The notes under the pieces are model-generated. The model was not told the origin of the DNA. It ran no database searches and saw only the letters and a list, made by a program, of their open reading frames with translations. The translations under genes and the position numbers were made by a program. A stretch of 64,000 nt of DNA from Synechococcus sp. KORDI-52. Its GTDB lineage: Bacteria > Cyanobacteriota > Cyanobacteriia > PCC-6307 > Cyanobiaceae. Below are positions 43,649 through 53,731 of this stretch, one piece after another (position 1 is the stretch's first letter; each line of letters starts with the position of its first letter). The stretch lies in NCBI RefSeq assembly GCF_000737595.1, contig NZ_CP006271.1, positions 2,170,001 to 2,234,000 of the forward strand, given 5' to 3'.

Positions 43649-44110
43649 TCAGGCCGCCGGTTTGGACACCCTGCGGATGTCCGTGCAGAAACTGCCCTGA
43701 ACCGGTGTTCCCTGCGCATCCACCGCCGTGGTGCTACGCAGGCGCAGGTTGGCCCGCGTGAACCAGATCCTCTCCTGAACCTGCACACCATCCGCACGGC
43801 TGAGGTTCAGCTCCATGCTGCCGTCAGGCCAGAACCTCCAATTCCCTGGGGAATCACCATCGAGGATGAGCTGTCCATCGGCGGCGAAGGTGAGGGTGCT
43901 GCTGGTTCCACCAGGGGCCTGCACCTGCAGTTGGCCGAGCGCCCCCTGCTCGGTCACGCAGCGGACGGTGAGTTCACCCCGTTCGCTGCTGTGCCACTCG
44001 TCGTCACCACCGGCAGCCAGCTCAAAGCAGCTGCGAAGGCTCATCCACTCCCCGTCGCAGAGGCTCAGAAAGGAGGCAGGGTTGTCCGGGGGAAAAGCTT
44101 GTTCACTCAT
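43649..44110 (-). CDS. CpcS/CpeS-family phycobiliprotein chromophore lyase
   Basis: 153 residues. The start FLSLCDGEWMSLRSCFELAA and the late segment ERIWFTRANLRLRSTTAVD match the lipocalin-like CpcS/CpeS family, which attaches bilins to conserved Cys residues of phycobiliproteins. It is shorter than CpcS-I proteins and may correspond to a CpcU/CpeU-like member; its bilin and target subunit are not predictable. It stands alone outside a phycobilisome gene cluster, as some lyase genes do. The upstream PhyH-like gene ends 21 nt before its start. Confidence 0.82.
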   Translation of the reverse strand: MSEQAFPPDNPASFLSLCDGEWMSLRSCFELAAGGDDEWHSSERGELTVRCVTEQGALGQLQVQAPGGTSSTLTFAADGQLILDGDSPGNWRFWPDGSMELNLSRADGVQVQERIWFTRANLRLRSTTAVDAQGTPVQGSFCTDIRRVSKPAA

Positions 44111-44131
44111 CAGTCCATCCTCTCAGCCGGA

Positions 44132-45034
44132 TCACCAGCTAATGGGAAGAAAGGGATAGGGGCGGTTCCAGCCGTAAAGGGCCAACCGCTGCTGACCCTG
44201 GACAGCAGCACCACGACGGTGAAAGCCGAACACATCCGCCAGCACCAGGGTGTTGGCCGGGCAGGTGAGCGCGACAGGTTTGGGCAGCCCCAGCTCGGCC
44301 AGGGCCTCTTCTCTGATTCGGAACGACCCGGACACATCAGGCTGCCGCCGCTGTTCGGCAGCCGCGCTGGCCGTGGTCTGCTCCCAACGCAGGCGAGAGG
44401 GATCAAGACGATGGCTGCCCGGCACGTATTCGAAGGGTCCGTCCTGGCGTTGCACCGGCCGCAGAAAAAACCAGAACTTCAGAGCACGAAAGAACGTGTC
44501 GCGGTGCAGCACCTTCTGCAGATCCGGCGTGCGGGTCTCCTCGCCATGCACCGTGAGATAGATGTCCAGCTTGCGCGGATTCATCGGCAAGCCGATGACC
44601 TGGCGCGATCCAGCACTGAGGCGCTGGTCATGGGAGAAGGCTGCGGCCCGAGGCATGTGCTCAGGATCGATGTGCAGAAAGCGGTTGAGGGTTCCACCGT
44701 CGAAACGGTCAAAGCCTCCAGGGAAGGGTTGTTTCGGACGAAAGCCAGGCCTGGTGTTGTCCGCTACTGGATGCAGGCGTGAGGCACGAGCCACCACGGC
44801 CTCCACCTCGTCGCGCAAGGCCTCAAACTCCGACTGCGGCAGAAAGTTCTCCAGCGCCACAAAGCCGTCGCGCTCCAGGCTGGCCAGTTGAGCCGGGCGC
44901 AGCAGCCGTCTCCAGAGGCACAGCGTCTCGGCCAGCTGAACCCGGCGTCGATGCAGCTGCCAGCGTCGGTTCAGATCCGGGTGACCGACCCAGGGATCCC
45001 GAAAGCTCTTGGTACGCGTCAGCAGCGAAAGCAT
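44132..45034 (-). CDS. Phytanoyl-CoA dioxygenase (PhyH)-family Fe(II)/2-oxoglutarate oxygenase
   Basis: 300 residues. The facial triad is likely His177-x-Asp179 (LHRDTFF) with distal His272 (FGFHRRGAA), about 95 residues later, the usual spacing. FEYVPGSHRLDP is also typical of PhyH folds. Such enzymes hydroxylate small molecules or lipids. The ligand is unknown, and the gene has no pathway neighbours. It is probably co-transcribed with the lyase gene downstream. Confidence 0.8.
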   Translation of the reverse strand: MLSLLTRTKSFRDPWVGHPDLNRRWQLHRRRVQLAETLCLWRRLLRPAQLASLERDGFVALENFLPQSEFEALRDEVEAVVARASRLHPVADNTRPGFRPKQPFPGGFDRFDGGTLNRFLHIDPEHMPRAAAFSHDQRLSAGSRQVIGLPMNPRKLDIYLTVHGEETRTPDLQKVLHRDTFFRALKFWFFLRPVQRQDGPFEYVPGSHRLDPSRLRWEQTTASAAAEQRRQPDVSGSFRIREEALAELGLPKPVALTCPANTLVLADVFGFHRRGAAVQGQQRLALYGWNRPYPFLPISW

Positions 45035-45099
45035 GAACGCGACATTACGTGCTCATCCCACATCGAAAGGGACTTGCACAAATTCAGTGGGACGGGCGT

Positions 45100-46035
45100 T
45101 CAGTGATCCCCCGTGTAACCCAGCTCCGCCAAGCGGGCGGGTTTGCTGCGCCAATCCGGCACCACCTTCACGAACAGCTCCAAATACACCGGGCCATCGA
45201 TCAGCATCTGCATCTGCAGCCGCGCCCCCTGGCCGATCGTCTTGAGCATCGCCCCGCCTTTACCGATCAGGATTCCCTTCTGACTTTTGCGTTCCACCAG
45301 CACCGTGGCCAGAACGGCTGTCCGCCCCGTCCCTTTGCCCTTCGCCGGCAACTCTTCAACGCGATCAATAGTGACGGCGACGCTGTGGGGCACCTCCTCC
45401 CGCGTTTGCAGCAGGACCTGCTCGCGAATGAGTTCCCCGAGCAACACCCGCTCCGGTTGATCACTCACCATCTCGGGTGGATACAACTGAGGCCCCAGGG
45501 GCAACTGAGCCGCCATCGCTGCTGTGAGCTCCGCGCAACCCTCACCTGACAGGGCGCTGCAGTGGTGCACCGGCCAGTTCGTCTCCTGCAGCAGGGCGGC
45601 ATAGGCCTCTTCCGCTTCAGAGCGGTGTTCCTCCGCCAGCTTGTCCCACTTGTTCAGGGCCACCAGCACCGGCAGGGACTGCTGCTGCAGCAGATTCACG
45701 ATGAAGGCATCACCGCGCCCCGGGCGCTCGCACCCCTCCAACAGCAACACCACCAGGTCCACTTCACCGATGGCGCTGCGCGCACTCTTCACCAGCCGTT
45801 CCCCCAGCAAGTGATGGGGTTTGTGGATGCCAGGCGTGTCCACCAGCACCATCTGGGCCACCTCCGTGGTGAGGATGGCCCGCAGGCGGTTGCGGGTGGT
45901 CTGGGCCACGGGCGATGTGATCGCCACCTTCTCCCCCACCAGCTGATTCACCAGGGTGGATTTGCCCACGTTCGGGCGACCGATCAGTGCGATGAAGCCA
46001 GAGCGGTAATCCTCTGGCAGAGGAGTTGCATGCAT
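45100..46035 (-). CDS. era: GTPase Era
   Basis: 311 residues: G1 GRPNVGKST (19-27), switch region, G3 VDTPGIHKPHH, G4 LNKWDKL, and a C-terminal KH domain with GKGGAMLKTIGQGARLQM. Era binds the 3' end of 16S rRNA during 30S maturation. Start ATG 46035; it diverges from the next conserved gene with 74 nt between starts. Confidence 0.95.
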   Translation of the reverse strand: MHATPLPEDYRSGFIALIGRPNVGKSTLVNQLVGEKVAITSPVAQTTRNRLRAILTTEVAQMVLVDTPGIHKPHHLLGERLVKSARSAIGEVDLVVLLLEGCERPGRGDAFIVNLLQQQSLPVLVALNKWDKLAEEHRSEAEEAYAALLQETNWPVHHCSALSGEGCAELTAAMAAQLPLGPQLYPPEMVSDQPERVLLGELIREQVLLQTREEVPHSVAVTIDRVEELPAKGKGTGRTAVLATVLVERKSQKGILIGKGGAMLKTIGQGARLQMQMLIDGPVYLELFVKVVPDWRSKPARLAELGYTGDH

Positions 46036-46109
46036 GCTCTAAGTTTGCGCCGCCGTTGAATCGACCCTTGGATCAACCCATAGCCTGAGGGCAGGAATTG
46101 GACAGGTCC

Positions 46110-46631
46110 ATGGCGGATCAGCAGCCCACCTTCCAGCAGGCCATGGAAATCACAGCGGCCTGGCTGCAGCAGTGGGACAACGAGGAGATCAGCGATGAGG
46201 TGCTGGCCGACCGCATCGGTGAAATGGTGGCCAGCCGCGATGGTGCCAGGGGATTTTTCGTGGTGAGCCTGGCTGGCGAGAGCGTGCTGATGGATCGTTT
46301 GCCCGATGCCGTCGTGGGTCAGCTGCGCGGCGCCGGTGCTGGAGTTGTGGATCTGAGCGTTCGCAATCTGGCCATGAGCACTGCCATGGCCGTGCATCAC
46401 CGGCGCACGGGAGATGAGGTGCAGCAGGCCGGCTCGGAGCGGGTCAGCAGCCGCTGCATTGAACTGCTCAGGCTGCTGGAACCAGCGGAGGTGAAGGAAC
46501 GTCTGGAGCAACTGCTGGCCGCAGCCCTCGACAACCGCGGTGAAGACGTCGCCTTTCTGGAGAAGTGGGGTTACGACGCCGAGCAGAAACAAGCCATTGG
46601 AGACAGCGTCTATACCGTGGCCGAGGGCTGA
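46110..46631 (+). CDS. Conserved cyanobacterial protein of unknown function
   Basis: 173 residues from ATG 46110 (MADQQPTFQQAMEITAAWL). It is soluble, acidic and helical, with VLADRIGEMVASRDGARGFFVVSL and TAMAVHHRRTGDE as its most conserved-looking parts (the first is broken at Glu-Met). No catalytic signature is recognised. The frame also opens at TTG 46098, four codons earlier. It diverges from era and ends 6 nt before a terminator that belongs to the convergent gene. Confidence 0.75.
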   Translation: MADQQPTFQQAMEITAAWLQQWDNEEISDEVLADRIGEMVASRDGARGFFVVSLAGESVLMDRLPDAVVGQLRGAGAGVVDLSVRNLAMSTAMAVHHRRTGDEVQQAGSERVSSRCIELLRLLEPAEVKERLEQLLAAALDNRGEDVAFLEKWGYDAEQKQAIGDSVYTVAEG

Positions 46632-46636
46632 GTCAT

Positions 46637-46661
46637 AAAAAAGCCCCGGACAAGCCGGGGC
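46637..46661 (-). terminator. Rho-independent terminator of the Bax-inhibitor-family gene
   Basis: On the minus strand GCCCCGG pairs with CCGGGGC around a 5-nt loop, followed by TTTTTT. It lies 29 nt beyond the stop of the 46690-47421 gene. On the plus strand there is no T-run after the stem, so it works in one direction. Confidence 0.85.
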
Positions 46662-46689
46662 GAGGGTTCATTCGATGGCGTTGGAAGCG

Positions 46690-47421
46690 TCAGTCGCGAC
46701 GACCACCACCATTGAGCACGATGATCAGCCGCAGGATGAAGATAAACAGGTTGATGTAGGTGAGGTACATGCTCAGGGCACCTGCCAGGTATTGATCATC
46801 CCTGTAGGAGCGGGGCATCGTATAAAAGTCGACGAAGGCGGCACCCACAAACAGCACCGTGCCGAAGCCGGCGATCATCAGCTCAAAGCTGGTGCCATGG
46901 AACATGGCTGGAGCAAAGATGCCGCCGATGAACTGAACGACCATCGCCAAGATCAGGCCGATCAGACCAAGACCAACCACGCCGGAGAGCGCCTGACCAA
47001 CGGAATCGCTCATGCGACGGCCGACAAAGGAGGCAATCACAAACGTGATGCCCGTGGCCAGGGCAGCTGTGCCAACCGCGCCGACACCGGCAACGGCTCC
47101 AGCGAGGGCCACGAGACCACTGAGGGTAAAGCCAGTGATCAGGCTGTAGATCGACAACAGCGGCAGCGCTGTGGCGTTGTTGCCCTTCATCGCAACGTTC
47201 TGGGCGACGAAGAACAACACAAGGTTGCCGATCACAGCCACCCAGAACAGGGGCATGAAGATGGGAGTGGCCATCATCGAGAGACCACCGATCACCCCGA
47301 TTGAGGTGAGCACCATGCCGCCACCGACGTAGGGCAGCGCCTTATTGACAACGTTGGGGCCGACGAGGGCGCTGGATTGCGCCTCGCGAATCGCCTCTTG
47401 GAAATTACTGCTTGCTGGCAT
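46690..47421 (-). CDS. Bax inhibitor-1/YccA family membrane protein
   Basis: 243 residues with seven hydrophobic helices from about residue 28 to 238, and the family features LPLLSIYSLITGFTLSGL and a C-terminal LTYINLFIFILRLI segment. BI-1 proteins act as pH-sensitive calcium leak channels or protease modulators (YbhL/YccA). The role in cyanobacteria is unknown. It is monocistronic in appearance, with its own terminator downstream and phoH ending 68 nt upstream. Confidence 0.88.
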   Translation of the reverse strand: MPASSNFQEAIREAQSSALVGPNVVNKALPYVGGGMVLTSIGVIGGLSMMATPIFMPLFWVAVIGNLVLFFVAQNVAMKGNNATALPLLSIYSLITGFTLSGLVALAGAVAGVGAVGTAALATGITFVIASFVGRRMSDSVGQALSGVVGLGLIGLILAMVVQFIGGIFAPAMFHGTSFELMIAGFGTVLFVGAAFVDFYTMPRSYRDDQYLAGALSMYLTYINLFIFILRLIIVLNGGGRRD

Positions 47422-47489
47422 GTCGACCAGGTCACCAAAGACTCAACACATCCTGCCAGCGGTGACAAGGGACTGGGGTGTGGATCTCC

Positions 47490-48485
47490 CTATCGACGTT
47501 GAACTTTGGGCGTTTTGCGTTCATCCCGGCGGGCATAGGCCTCCACCACCCGCTGCACGAGGGGGTGGCGCACCACATCTGCGGCGGTGAGGCGGCAGAC
47601 AGCGACTCCTTCCACGCCCTCCAACACCTCGGACGCCTCCACCAAACCGCTCTGCACGGTGGAGGGAAGATCGACCTGGGTGGTGTCACCGGTCACGACC
47701 ATTCGCGAACGCTCTCCCAGACGGGTGAGCACCATGCGCATCTGGGCTGGCGTGGTGTTCTGGGCCTCATCCAGGATCACGAAGGCATCACTGAGGGTTC
47801 GGCCCCGCATGTAGGCCAGGGGAGCGACCTCAATCACCCCTTTCTCCAACAGCACAGTGGTTTTCTCGGCGCCGAGGAGGGAATGCAAAGCGTCGTAGAG
47901 CGGACGCAGATAGGGGTCCACCTTCTGCTGCAGGTCGCCCGGCAGGAAACCAAGGCGCTCCCCAGCTTCAACAGCCGGCCGGGTGAGAATCAGACGCTCC
48001 ACCTTGCGTTCGGTGAGCATCCGAACCGCCAGAACGGTGGCCAGAAAGGTTTTTCCGGTACCGGCAGGACCGAGGGCAAAGGTGAGGTCGTGACGCTCCA
48101 TGGCGTCCACGTATTTCTTTTGGCGCAGGGTGCGCGGGCGCAGCAGGTTGCCCTTCTGGCTCTTCGCCAACACCTGCTCGCCCATGGCGGCGTGGTCATC
48201 GCCGCGGCCGGTGTTGAGCGCTCCCAGCGCCGACTGGAGGTCCACCGGTGACACCGACTGGCCGTCCTGCCAGATCGGGCGCACCAATTCCACAACCGCA
48301 GCAGCCCTCTCAATCTGCGTTGGCCGCCCGGTGATCACCAGTTGAAGACCCCGCAACACCATGGAGGCTCCTGTGAGAGCTTCCAGGCGATGCAGAGTTG
48401 TTTCCGCTTCACCGGCCAGGGCCAGTGCAGCATCAGGATCAGGCAGGTCGAGAACGAAACGGCCGCGTTCGCCGTCGTCAGACAC
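47490..48485 (-). CDS. phoH: PhoH-family P-loop ATPase
   Basis: 331 residues. Walker A GPAGTGKTFLA (about 140-150) and Walker B VILDEAQNT, with GDTTQVDLPS further on, define PhoH. The N-terminal KH-like region precedes it. PhoH proteins are RNA-linked ATPases connected in various bacteria with phosphate starvation and rRNA maturation. Its 5' end lies 8 nt from the rpsP stop, giving a row ffh-rpsP-phoH on the minus strand, consistent with a translation/RNA unit. Confidence 0.93.
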   Translation of the reverse strand: MSDDGERGRFVLDLPDPDAALALAGEAETTLHRLEALTGASMVLRGLQLVITGRPTQIERAAAVVELVRPIWQDGQSVSPVDLQSALGALNTGRGDDHAAMGEQVLAKSQKGNLLRPRTLRQKKYVDAMERHDLTFALGPAGTGKTFLATVLAVRMLTERKVERLILTRPAVEAGERLGFLPGDLQQKVDPYLRPLYDALHSLLGAEKTTVLLEKGVIEVAPLAYMRGRTLSDAFVILDEAQNTTPAQMRMVLTRLGERSRMVVTGDTTQVDLPSTVQSGLVEASEVLEGVEGVAVCRLTAADVVRHPLVQRVVEAYARRDERKTPKVQRR

Positions 48486-48493
48486 CGGAATAA

Positions 48494-48880
48494 TCAGCCC
48501 TCGGTGGATTCGGATTCTGCGGAATCAGAAGCCTCAGCTTCTGCAGCCTTGGCCTCGGCAGCCTCCTTGGCGGCTTGCTTGGCATCAGCTTCACGCTTGG
48601 CCGCTTGCTTGGCCTTGCCGACGGTCTCTGCAGGCCGCACGGTCTTTTCCAGAAGACCGCCGCGCTCGAGCAGCGTGCGAACCACATCGGTGGGTTGGGC
48701 ACCCTGACCCAGACGCTCACGGATGGCCTCGGTGTCGAGGCGTGTTTCCTTCGTCCGCGGGTTGTAGAAGCCCAGCTCCTGCAGGGGACGACCGTCCCGA
48801 CGTGAGGTGCTGTTGCAGGCCACGAGGCGGAAGCTCGCTTCCCGCTTTTTGCCAAACCGCTTCAGGCGGAGCTTGATCAT
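48494..48880 (-). CDS. rpsP: Ribosomal protein bS16 with long charged tail
   Basis: 128 residues from ATG 48880 ([20 protein letters not shown]). The core (1-85) with [14 protein letters not shown] is standard S16. The last 45 residues are an Ala/Glu/Lys-rich helix-former ([20 protein letters not shown] as one stretch), longer than the 80-90 residue bacterial norm but seen in marine picocyanobacteria. The frame runs upstream of the start with no protein-like content, so the shorter form is right. It lies between ffh and phoH. Confidence 0.95.
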   Translation of the reverse strand: MIKLRLKRFGKKREASFRLVACNSTSRRDGRPLQELGFYNPRTKETRLDTEAIRERLGQGAQPTDVVRTLLERGGLLEKTVRPAETVGKAKQAAKREADAKQAAKEAAEAKAAEAEASDSAESESTEG

Positions 48881-48959
48881 CGTGGCCCTGGAATGAAGGA
48901 AAAGAGGAGGTCCGGCGACGCCCAAAGGCCCGCCAAACAACCACCATACCGTTCCGCCC

Positions 48960-50456
48960 TCACAGCTCCCCGAAGCCCTTCTTCTTCTTGGCGGGTCGCT
49001 GCCGCTTCGGTGGTCCACCGCGACCGGGACGACCTCCACCTCCGGGCATGCCTCCCATTCCAGGCATTCCTGGCATTCCGCCCATGCCCGGCATGCCACC
49101 CATTCCGGGCATACCTCCCATCCCAGGCATCCCGCCCATGCCAGGCATGTTGCCCTGGCTCATCTGCTGCATGAAGCCACGCATTTTCTGGAAGTCGGCC
49201 AGCACCTTGTCCACATCTGAGGCCTGATGGCCGCTGCCGCTGGCAATCCGGCGACGCCTTGAGGGTTGACTCGCCAGCAGATCGGGATTTTCCCGCTCCT
49301 GCTGGGTCATCGAACCGATCATCGCCTCGATGCGCTTGAGCTGTTGCTCCCCCTGCTTGAGCATGCCGTCATCGATCTTGTTCATGCCCGGGATCATTTT
49401 CATCAGACCCCCCAGCGAGCCCATGCGCTTGATCAGGCGCATCTGCTTCACGAAGTCCGAGAAGTCAAACGTCGCCTCCTGCAGCTTCTTCTGCATCTTT
49501 TCGACGTCGGCGAGTTCGACCTCCTTCTGGGCCTTCTCCACCAGCGTGAGCACATCACCCATGCCGAGGATGCGACTGGCCATCCTTTCGGGATGGAAGG
49601 GCTGCAGGGCCTCAACCTTCTCTCCGGTGCCGATGAACTTGATCGGCTGACCGCTCACCTTGCGGATTGAGAGGGCGGCACCGCCACGGGAATCACCATC
49701 CAGCTTGGTGAGCACCGCACCGGTGATGCCCACCTGGTCGTGGAACGCACGGGTGAGCTCGGCCGCTTCCTGCCCAATCATCGAATCCACCACCAGCAGC
49801 ACCTCATCGGGCTGCACAGCGGTGCGGATCCGCACCATCTCCTCCATCATCTCGGTGTCGATCTGGAGGCGACCGGCGGTGTCGACCAGGAGCGTGTCGA
49901 ATCCTTCCGCCTTGGCCTTGGCCAGACCAGCGGCCGCAATGTCTTCCGGCTTGGCCTCAGCCCCAAGGCTGAACACCTCCACATCAATCTGAGCACCGAG
50001 CGTTTTCAGCTGCTCGATGGCCGCTGGTCGATAGACGTCGGCACCCACCATCAGGGCACGCCGCCCCTGATCCTTGAGGTGGAGGCCCAACTTGGCCGTC
50101 GCGGTGGTTTTACCGGCACCCTGCAGGCCGGCCATCAGCACGACGGTGGGAGCTTCAGCCGCCTTGGCCAGAGGTGCGTTCCCGCCCCCCATGACCTCCA
50201 CCAGCTGTTCATGGACCACCTGGATGAACTTCTGATCCGGGCTGACCCCGCGCACCACTTCAGCGCCAACGGCTTTGTCGCGGACCTCAGCCACGAACTC
50301 CTTGACAACCGGCAGGCTCACGTCGGCTTCAAGCAAGGCCCGACGGACGTCCTTCAGGGCTCCATCGACGTTGGTCTCGCTGATGCTGTCCTGGCCCCGC
50401 AGCCCCTTGACCGCATCCTCAAAACGGGCTGAAAGCTCGTCGAACATCTGCGTCAC
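48960..50456 (-). CDS. ffh: Signal recognition particle protein Ffh
   Basis: 498 residues: N domain (1-90), GTPase G domain with [18 protein letters not shown] (near 108), [19 protein letters not shown], and the methionine-rich M domain (about 300-435) that binds 4.5S RNA and signal peptides. The C-terminus carries several GMGGMP repeats followed by a basic [10 protein letters not shown] stretch, a variable tail. It targets nascent membrane proteins to the membrane. First gene of the ffh-rpsP-phoH row. Confidence 0.96.
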   Translation of the reverse strand: MTQMFDELSARFEDAVKGLRGQDSISETNVDGALKDVRRALLEADVSLPVVKEFVAEVRDKAVGAEVVRGVSPDQKFIQVVHEQLVEVMGGGNAPLAKAAEAPTVVLMAGLQGAGKTTATAKLGLHLKDQGRRALMVGADVYRPAAIEQLKTLGAQIDVEVFSLGAEAKPEDIAAAGLAKAKAEGFDTLLVDTAGRLQIDTEMMEEMVRIRTAVQPDEVLLVVDSMIGQEAAELTRAFHDQVGITGAVLTKLDGDSRGGAALSIRKVSGQPIKFIGTGEKVEALQPFHPERMASRILGMGDVLTLVEKAQKEVELADVEKMQKKLQEATFDFSDFVKQMRLIKRMGSLGGLMKMIPGMNKIDDGMLKQGEQQLKRIEAMIGSMTQQERENPDLLASQPSRRRRIASGSGHQASDVDKVLADFQKMRGFMQQMSQGNMPGMGGMPGMGGMPGMGGMPGMGGMPGMPGMGGMPGGGGRPGRGGPPKRQRPAKKKKGFGEL

Positions 50457-50528
50457 GCCCCTGGATCAATGAAGTGATCGTAAAAAGCGACGGTCACGCA
50501 ATCGGGTCAAGCAACTCAGCCGAGCCAC

Positions 50529-52499
50529 TCAGGAGCCAGGGATGTAGTCATGCAAACGCCATTGGGTCCCATCTCTACCGAGCACATAGGTCACGCTGAG
50601 ATCACGGGGTGCTGTCTCGTCGATCACGGCACCATCCGCACCCTGGAGCCGATCGCTGTAGGCCACCTGGGCCCGCAGTTCAATTCTCAGCGGTTTGCGA
50701 TCCACCACCTCGATGCTGGTGATGGAGGCATCAATGGATTTGGATCGCCCTGCGGAGGCATCGGCGGCCCGTTCTCGCTCCACGCGCTTCACGAGAGGTT
50801 CCCTGGCGACAACGGATAGATCTGCAGGCTGGCCGGACAGTGCCAAAGCCTTGGCATCCAACCATCCCTGCACCAAGGCCTGCAGCTCGGCTTCGGTCGG
50901 AGCATCACTCACCAGCGGTTCTGAAGGAGCGGAAGGCTGAAGGTCGGGCTTCAGACTCGCGACAGGATCGTTGGCCGGCGATGGAGAAGAAGTATCGGCC
51001 TCCACGTTCTCTTCAACCTCAGTCGGCTCCGAAGCCTGTTGAGATGTCGTCTCCAGCATCAACGGCGCAGGAGTCCAGTTGCGTCGTAGGAGAGCAAGAC
51101 CGCCCAAAACGATGCCAACCAAAGCGAGGGTCGCAGCAGCGGGCCGAACCCAGCGTTGCTGCCACAGCGGCGTCGGAACCTCCGCATCTTCGGAAGCGGA
51201 ATCTGATGGATCCAGTGAATCCAGCTCGAAGGACGAGTCGGTGGATGCAGCAGCAACTTCCGGCCAGGCCAGGGGGACCTCTTCGGCAGGGATCCGACGC
51301 GAAGCCTTGCGGTCAAGACGATCGACGTAACTCTGCACGTCACGGTCAGCAAACCAGGCATCCAGATCAGCGACCGATGCGTCGACATCGCGGTATCCCG
51401 GGAGGACATCGCGTTCAAGCCAGGATCGGCAGTATTCGCATTGGGCAGCGAGCCGATCGCCAGGATGGTTCAGGAACCAGGCCTGCAACTGGGCATCACG
51501 CAGAAGGGTGAAATGCCGCTCCGCATCCTTGACATTGCCCAGCAACAGATCCAGGCAACCCAGCAGAGGCATGGGGTCGAGGTCAGCATTGGCGAGCGTT
51601 TGCATCCGCCCGCGCGCCTGCTCCAGAAATTCGGGCTTACGGCGCGAGAAACCGGCGGCGGTCAGCGCCAAAACTGTCAGGAAACCCGCGTCATCGGCGC
51701 CTCCTTCAAACCAGCGACTGAACAGATCAATCTGCTCTTGAACCGTCAGAAAGCTGCGGATCTGGTGAAAGAACGATTCGAAGTCGTCCTGACTGAGGCT
51801 CCCTGGCTGATGGCCATCAACGGCGGCGGCCTCCAACCCACCACGAGCAGTCACCAACTCGTCAAGCAGTGTCAACCCACGTTGGTGGGCGTCCTGATCA
51901 CCAAGGTCACGGCTGAGCAGATCAAGAATCCGGAAAGGGATGAGCGCCTGTAACGCCTCCTCGAGCAGGCGCTGCTGATCGGGAAGCTTTCCCATCCGCT
52001 GCTGAAGCTGGATGCCGTCGATCAAAAGTTGAGCGGCCGACTCATATCGCCGTTGGTCCTGTTCCTCCAGCGCAGCATCGCGGCAAGCCAGAGCGGCCAG
52101 CAGGGTTAAATCCGCTTCACGTCCGCTGCCAAGGGCCGGAGCCTGAGGAGGCTGAAGCCCCTGCCGAGCCAGCTGAAACGCCTCAACAGCTCCATGGGCC
52201 TCCCACAGCAGAATCAATCCAGCCACTTCACTGCTGGAGGGGAGATCGAGCCCCACCGTTCCATTTGGGTGAGATTCACTCAGACGAATCAAAGCGGATT
52301 CGTAGTCAGCCCTGTCCGTGGGATCGGTCAGCAGATCAGCGGAGCGACGCAGAAGTTCAGCCCTCCGGAGCAGCGCCTCGTGGGTGAATCCCTGGTCCGG
52401 CGGACTGTCACAGCGGCTTTGCAACCGACGCAAGATTGCTTCTGGCTCTGCCGATGGACTGACGCCCAGGAGTCGGAAATGATCGATCGGCAGATCCAA
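50529..52499 (-). CDS. ARC6/Ftn2 (ZipN)-like cell division protein
   Basis: 656 residues. The N-terminus [20 protein letters not shown] resembles the J-like start of ARC6, followed by a long helical region, one membrane helix (about 450-472, [18 protein letters not shown]), a Pro/Ser/Glu-rich linker and a C-terminal IMS/DUF4101 domain (about 540-655, [15 protein letters not shown], ending [10 protein letters not shown]). In cyanobacteria Ftn2/ZipN anchors FtsZ at the plasma membrane, with its N-terminal part cytosolic. The gene diverges from pdhA, with 101 nt between starts. Confidence 0.9.
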   Translation of the reverse strand: MDLPIDHFRLLGVSPSAEPEAILRRLQSRCDSPPDQGFTHEALLRRAELLRRSADLLTDPTDRADYESALIRLSESHPNGTVGLDLPSSSEVAGLILLWEAHGAVEAFQLARQGLQPPQAPALGSGREADLTLLAALACRDAALEEQDQRRYESAAQLLIDGIQLQQRMGKLPDQQRLLEEALQALIPFRILDLLSRDLGDQDAHQRGLTLLDELVTARGGLEAAAVDGHQPGSLSQDDFESFFHQIRSFLTVQEQIDLFSRWFEGGADDAGFLTVLALTAAGFSRRKPEFLEQARGRMQTLANADLDPMPLLGCLDLLLGNVKDAERHFTLLRDAQLQAWFLNHPGDRLAAQCEYCRSWLERDVLPGYRDVDASVADLDAWFADRDVQSYVDRLDRKASRRIPAEEVPLAWPEVAAASTDSSFELDSLDPSDSASEDAEVPTPLWQQRWVRPAAATLALVGIVLGGLALLRRNWTPAPLMLETTSQQASEPTEVEENVEADTSSPSPANDPVASLKPDLQPSAPSEPLVSDAPTEAELQALVQGWLDAKALALSGQPADLSVVAREPLVKRVERERAADASAGRSKSIDASITSIEVVDRKPLRIELRAQVAYSDRLQGADGAVIDETAPRDLSVTYVLGRDGTQWRLHDYIPGS

Positions 52500-52600
52500 C
52501 AGCAGTGCTGCGAAGAGACGCGGATCTTAGTCAGTGTCAGGGGTTTTGCCCATCGCTCATCGGTTGGCCCTTAAAGTCGTTTGCAATCCATTTGTTGGAC

Positions 52601-53686
52601 ATGGGTCAGGACCTCGCTGTCGATTCCGCTCCGATTGGCACTGCGACTGCTGGTCCCCATGCCGAACGGCTTTCCAAACTGGTCACAGCACAACGGGCCA
52701 CCGTTGACCGGGACACGGGCCTTGAGCTTTACAGGGACATGACCCTGGGCCGGCGCTTCGAGGACAAATGCGCCGAGATGTACTACCGGGGCAAGATGTT
52801 TGGCTTCGTGCACCTCTACAACGGTCAGGAAGCCGTCAGCACCGGTGTGATCGGTGCCATGAAGCGCCAGCACGACTGGTTCTGCAGCACCTACCGCGAC
52901 CACGTCCATGCTCTGAGCGCTGGCGTACCGGCCCGTGAGGTCATGAGCGAGCTGTTCGGCAAGGAGACCGGTTGCAGCAAAGGACGAGGAGGGTCGATGC
53001 ACCTGTTCTCCAAGGAGCATCATCTGCTTGGCGGCTTTGCCTTCATTGCCGAAGGAATTCCCGTGGCGCTCGGATCCGCCTTCACCAGCCGCTACAAACG
53101 CGACGCCCTCGGAGATGCCTCCAGCAACGCCGTGACAGCAGCGTTCTTTGGCGATGGAACCTGCAACAACGGTCAGTTCTTCGAATGCATGAACATGGCC
53201 CAGCTGTGGAAGCTGCCGATCATCTTTGTGGTCGAGAACAACAAATGGGCCATCGGCATGGCCCACGACCGGGCCACCAGTGACCCGGAGATCTGGCGCA
53301 AGGCCAGCTCCTTCGGCATGGCCGGCGAAGAGGTGGACGGTATGGACGTTCTGGCCGTGCGTGCTGCGGCCCAGCGCGCCGTAGAGCGAGCCAGGGCTGG
53401 AGAAGGGCCGACCTTGCTGGAGTGCCTGACCTATCGCTTCCGCGGTCATTCCCTGGCGGACCCGGACGAGCTGAGGGCTGAGGAAGAAAAGCAGTTCTGG
53501 GCCAAGCGTGATCCCCTCAAAGGGCTGGAGCGGGACCTGACCGAATCGGGTCTGGTGAACAGCGATGAACTGCGGGCAATCGAAAAGGACATCGACGGCA
53601 TCGTTCAGGACTGCGTTGATTTCGCCCTCTCTGCACCCGAGCCGGACCCCGCAGAACTCACCCGCTACATCTGGGCGGAAGACTGA
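52601..53686 (+). CDS. pdhA: Pyruvate dehydrogenase E1 alpha subunit
   Basis: 361 residues from ATG 52601 ([13 protein letters not shown]). The thiamine diphosphate motif [15 protein letters not shown] through VENNKWAIG is intact, and the phosphorylation-loop-like [15 protein letters not shown] is present. It pairs with PdhB, encoded elsewhere, to decarboxylate pyruvate to acetyl-lipoamide. Upstream in-frame codons back to 52505 belong to intergenic sequence. Its stop lies 45 nt from the stop of the convergent sigma factor. Confidence 0.95.
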   Translation: MGQDLAVDSAPIGTATAGPHAERLSKLVTAQRATVDRDTGLELYRDMTLGRRFEDKCAEMYYRGKMFGFVHLYNGQEAVSTGVIGAMKRQHDWFCSTYRDHVHALSAGVPAREVMSELFGKETGCSKGRGGSMHLFSKEHHLLGGFAFIAEGIPVALGSAFTSRYKRDALGDASSNAVTAAFFGDGTCNNGQFFECMNMAQLWKLPIIFVVENNKWAIGMAHDRATSDPEIWRKASSFGMAGEEVDGMDVLAVRAAAQRAVERARAGEGPTLLECLTYRFRGHSLADPDELRAEEEKQFWAKRDPLKGLERDLTESGLVNSDELRAIEKDIDGIVQDCVDFALSAPEPDPAELTRYIWAED

Positions 53687-53731
53687 TTCAGCTGAACTGG
53701 ATTTGTTGGAGCCATCGTCTTCCGAGGCGGC

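Noticed and set aside
48881-49099. 73-residue N-terminal extension of bS16
   Set aside because: It overlaps the ffh 3' end antisense-free but out of frame and is not part of any S16 protein.
49050-49150. Short direct repeats that look like a small array
   Set aside because: They encode the Gly-Met-Pro-rich tail of Ffh; no spacers of constant size exist.
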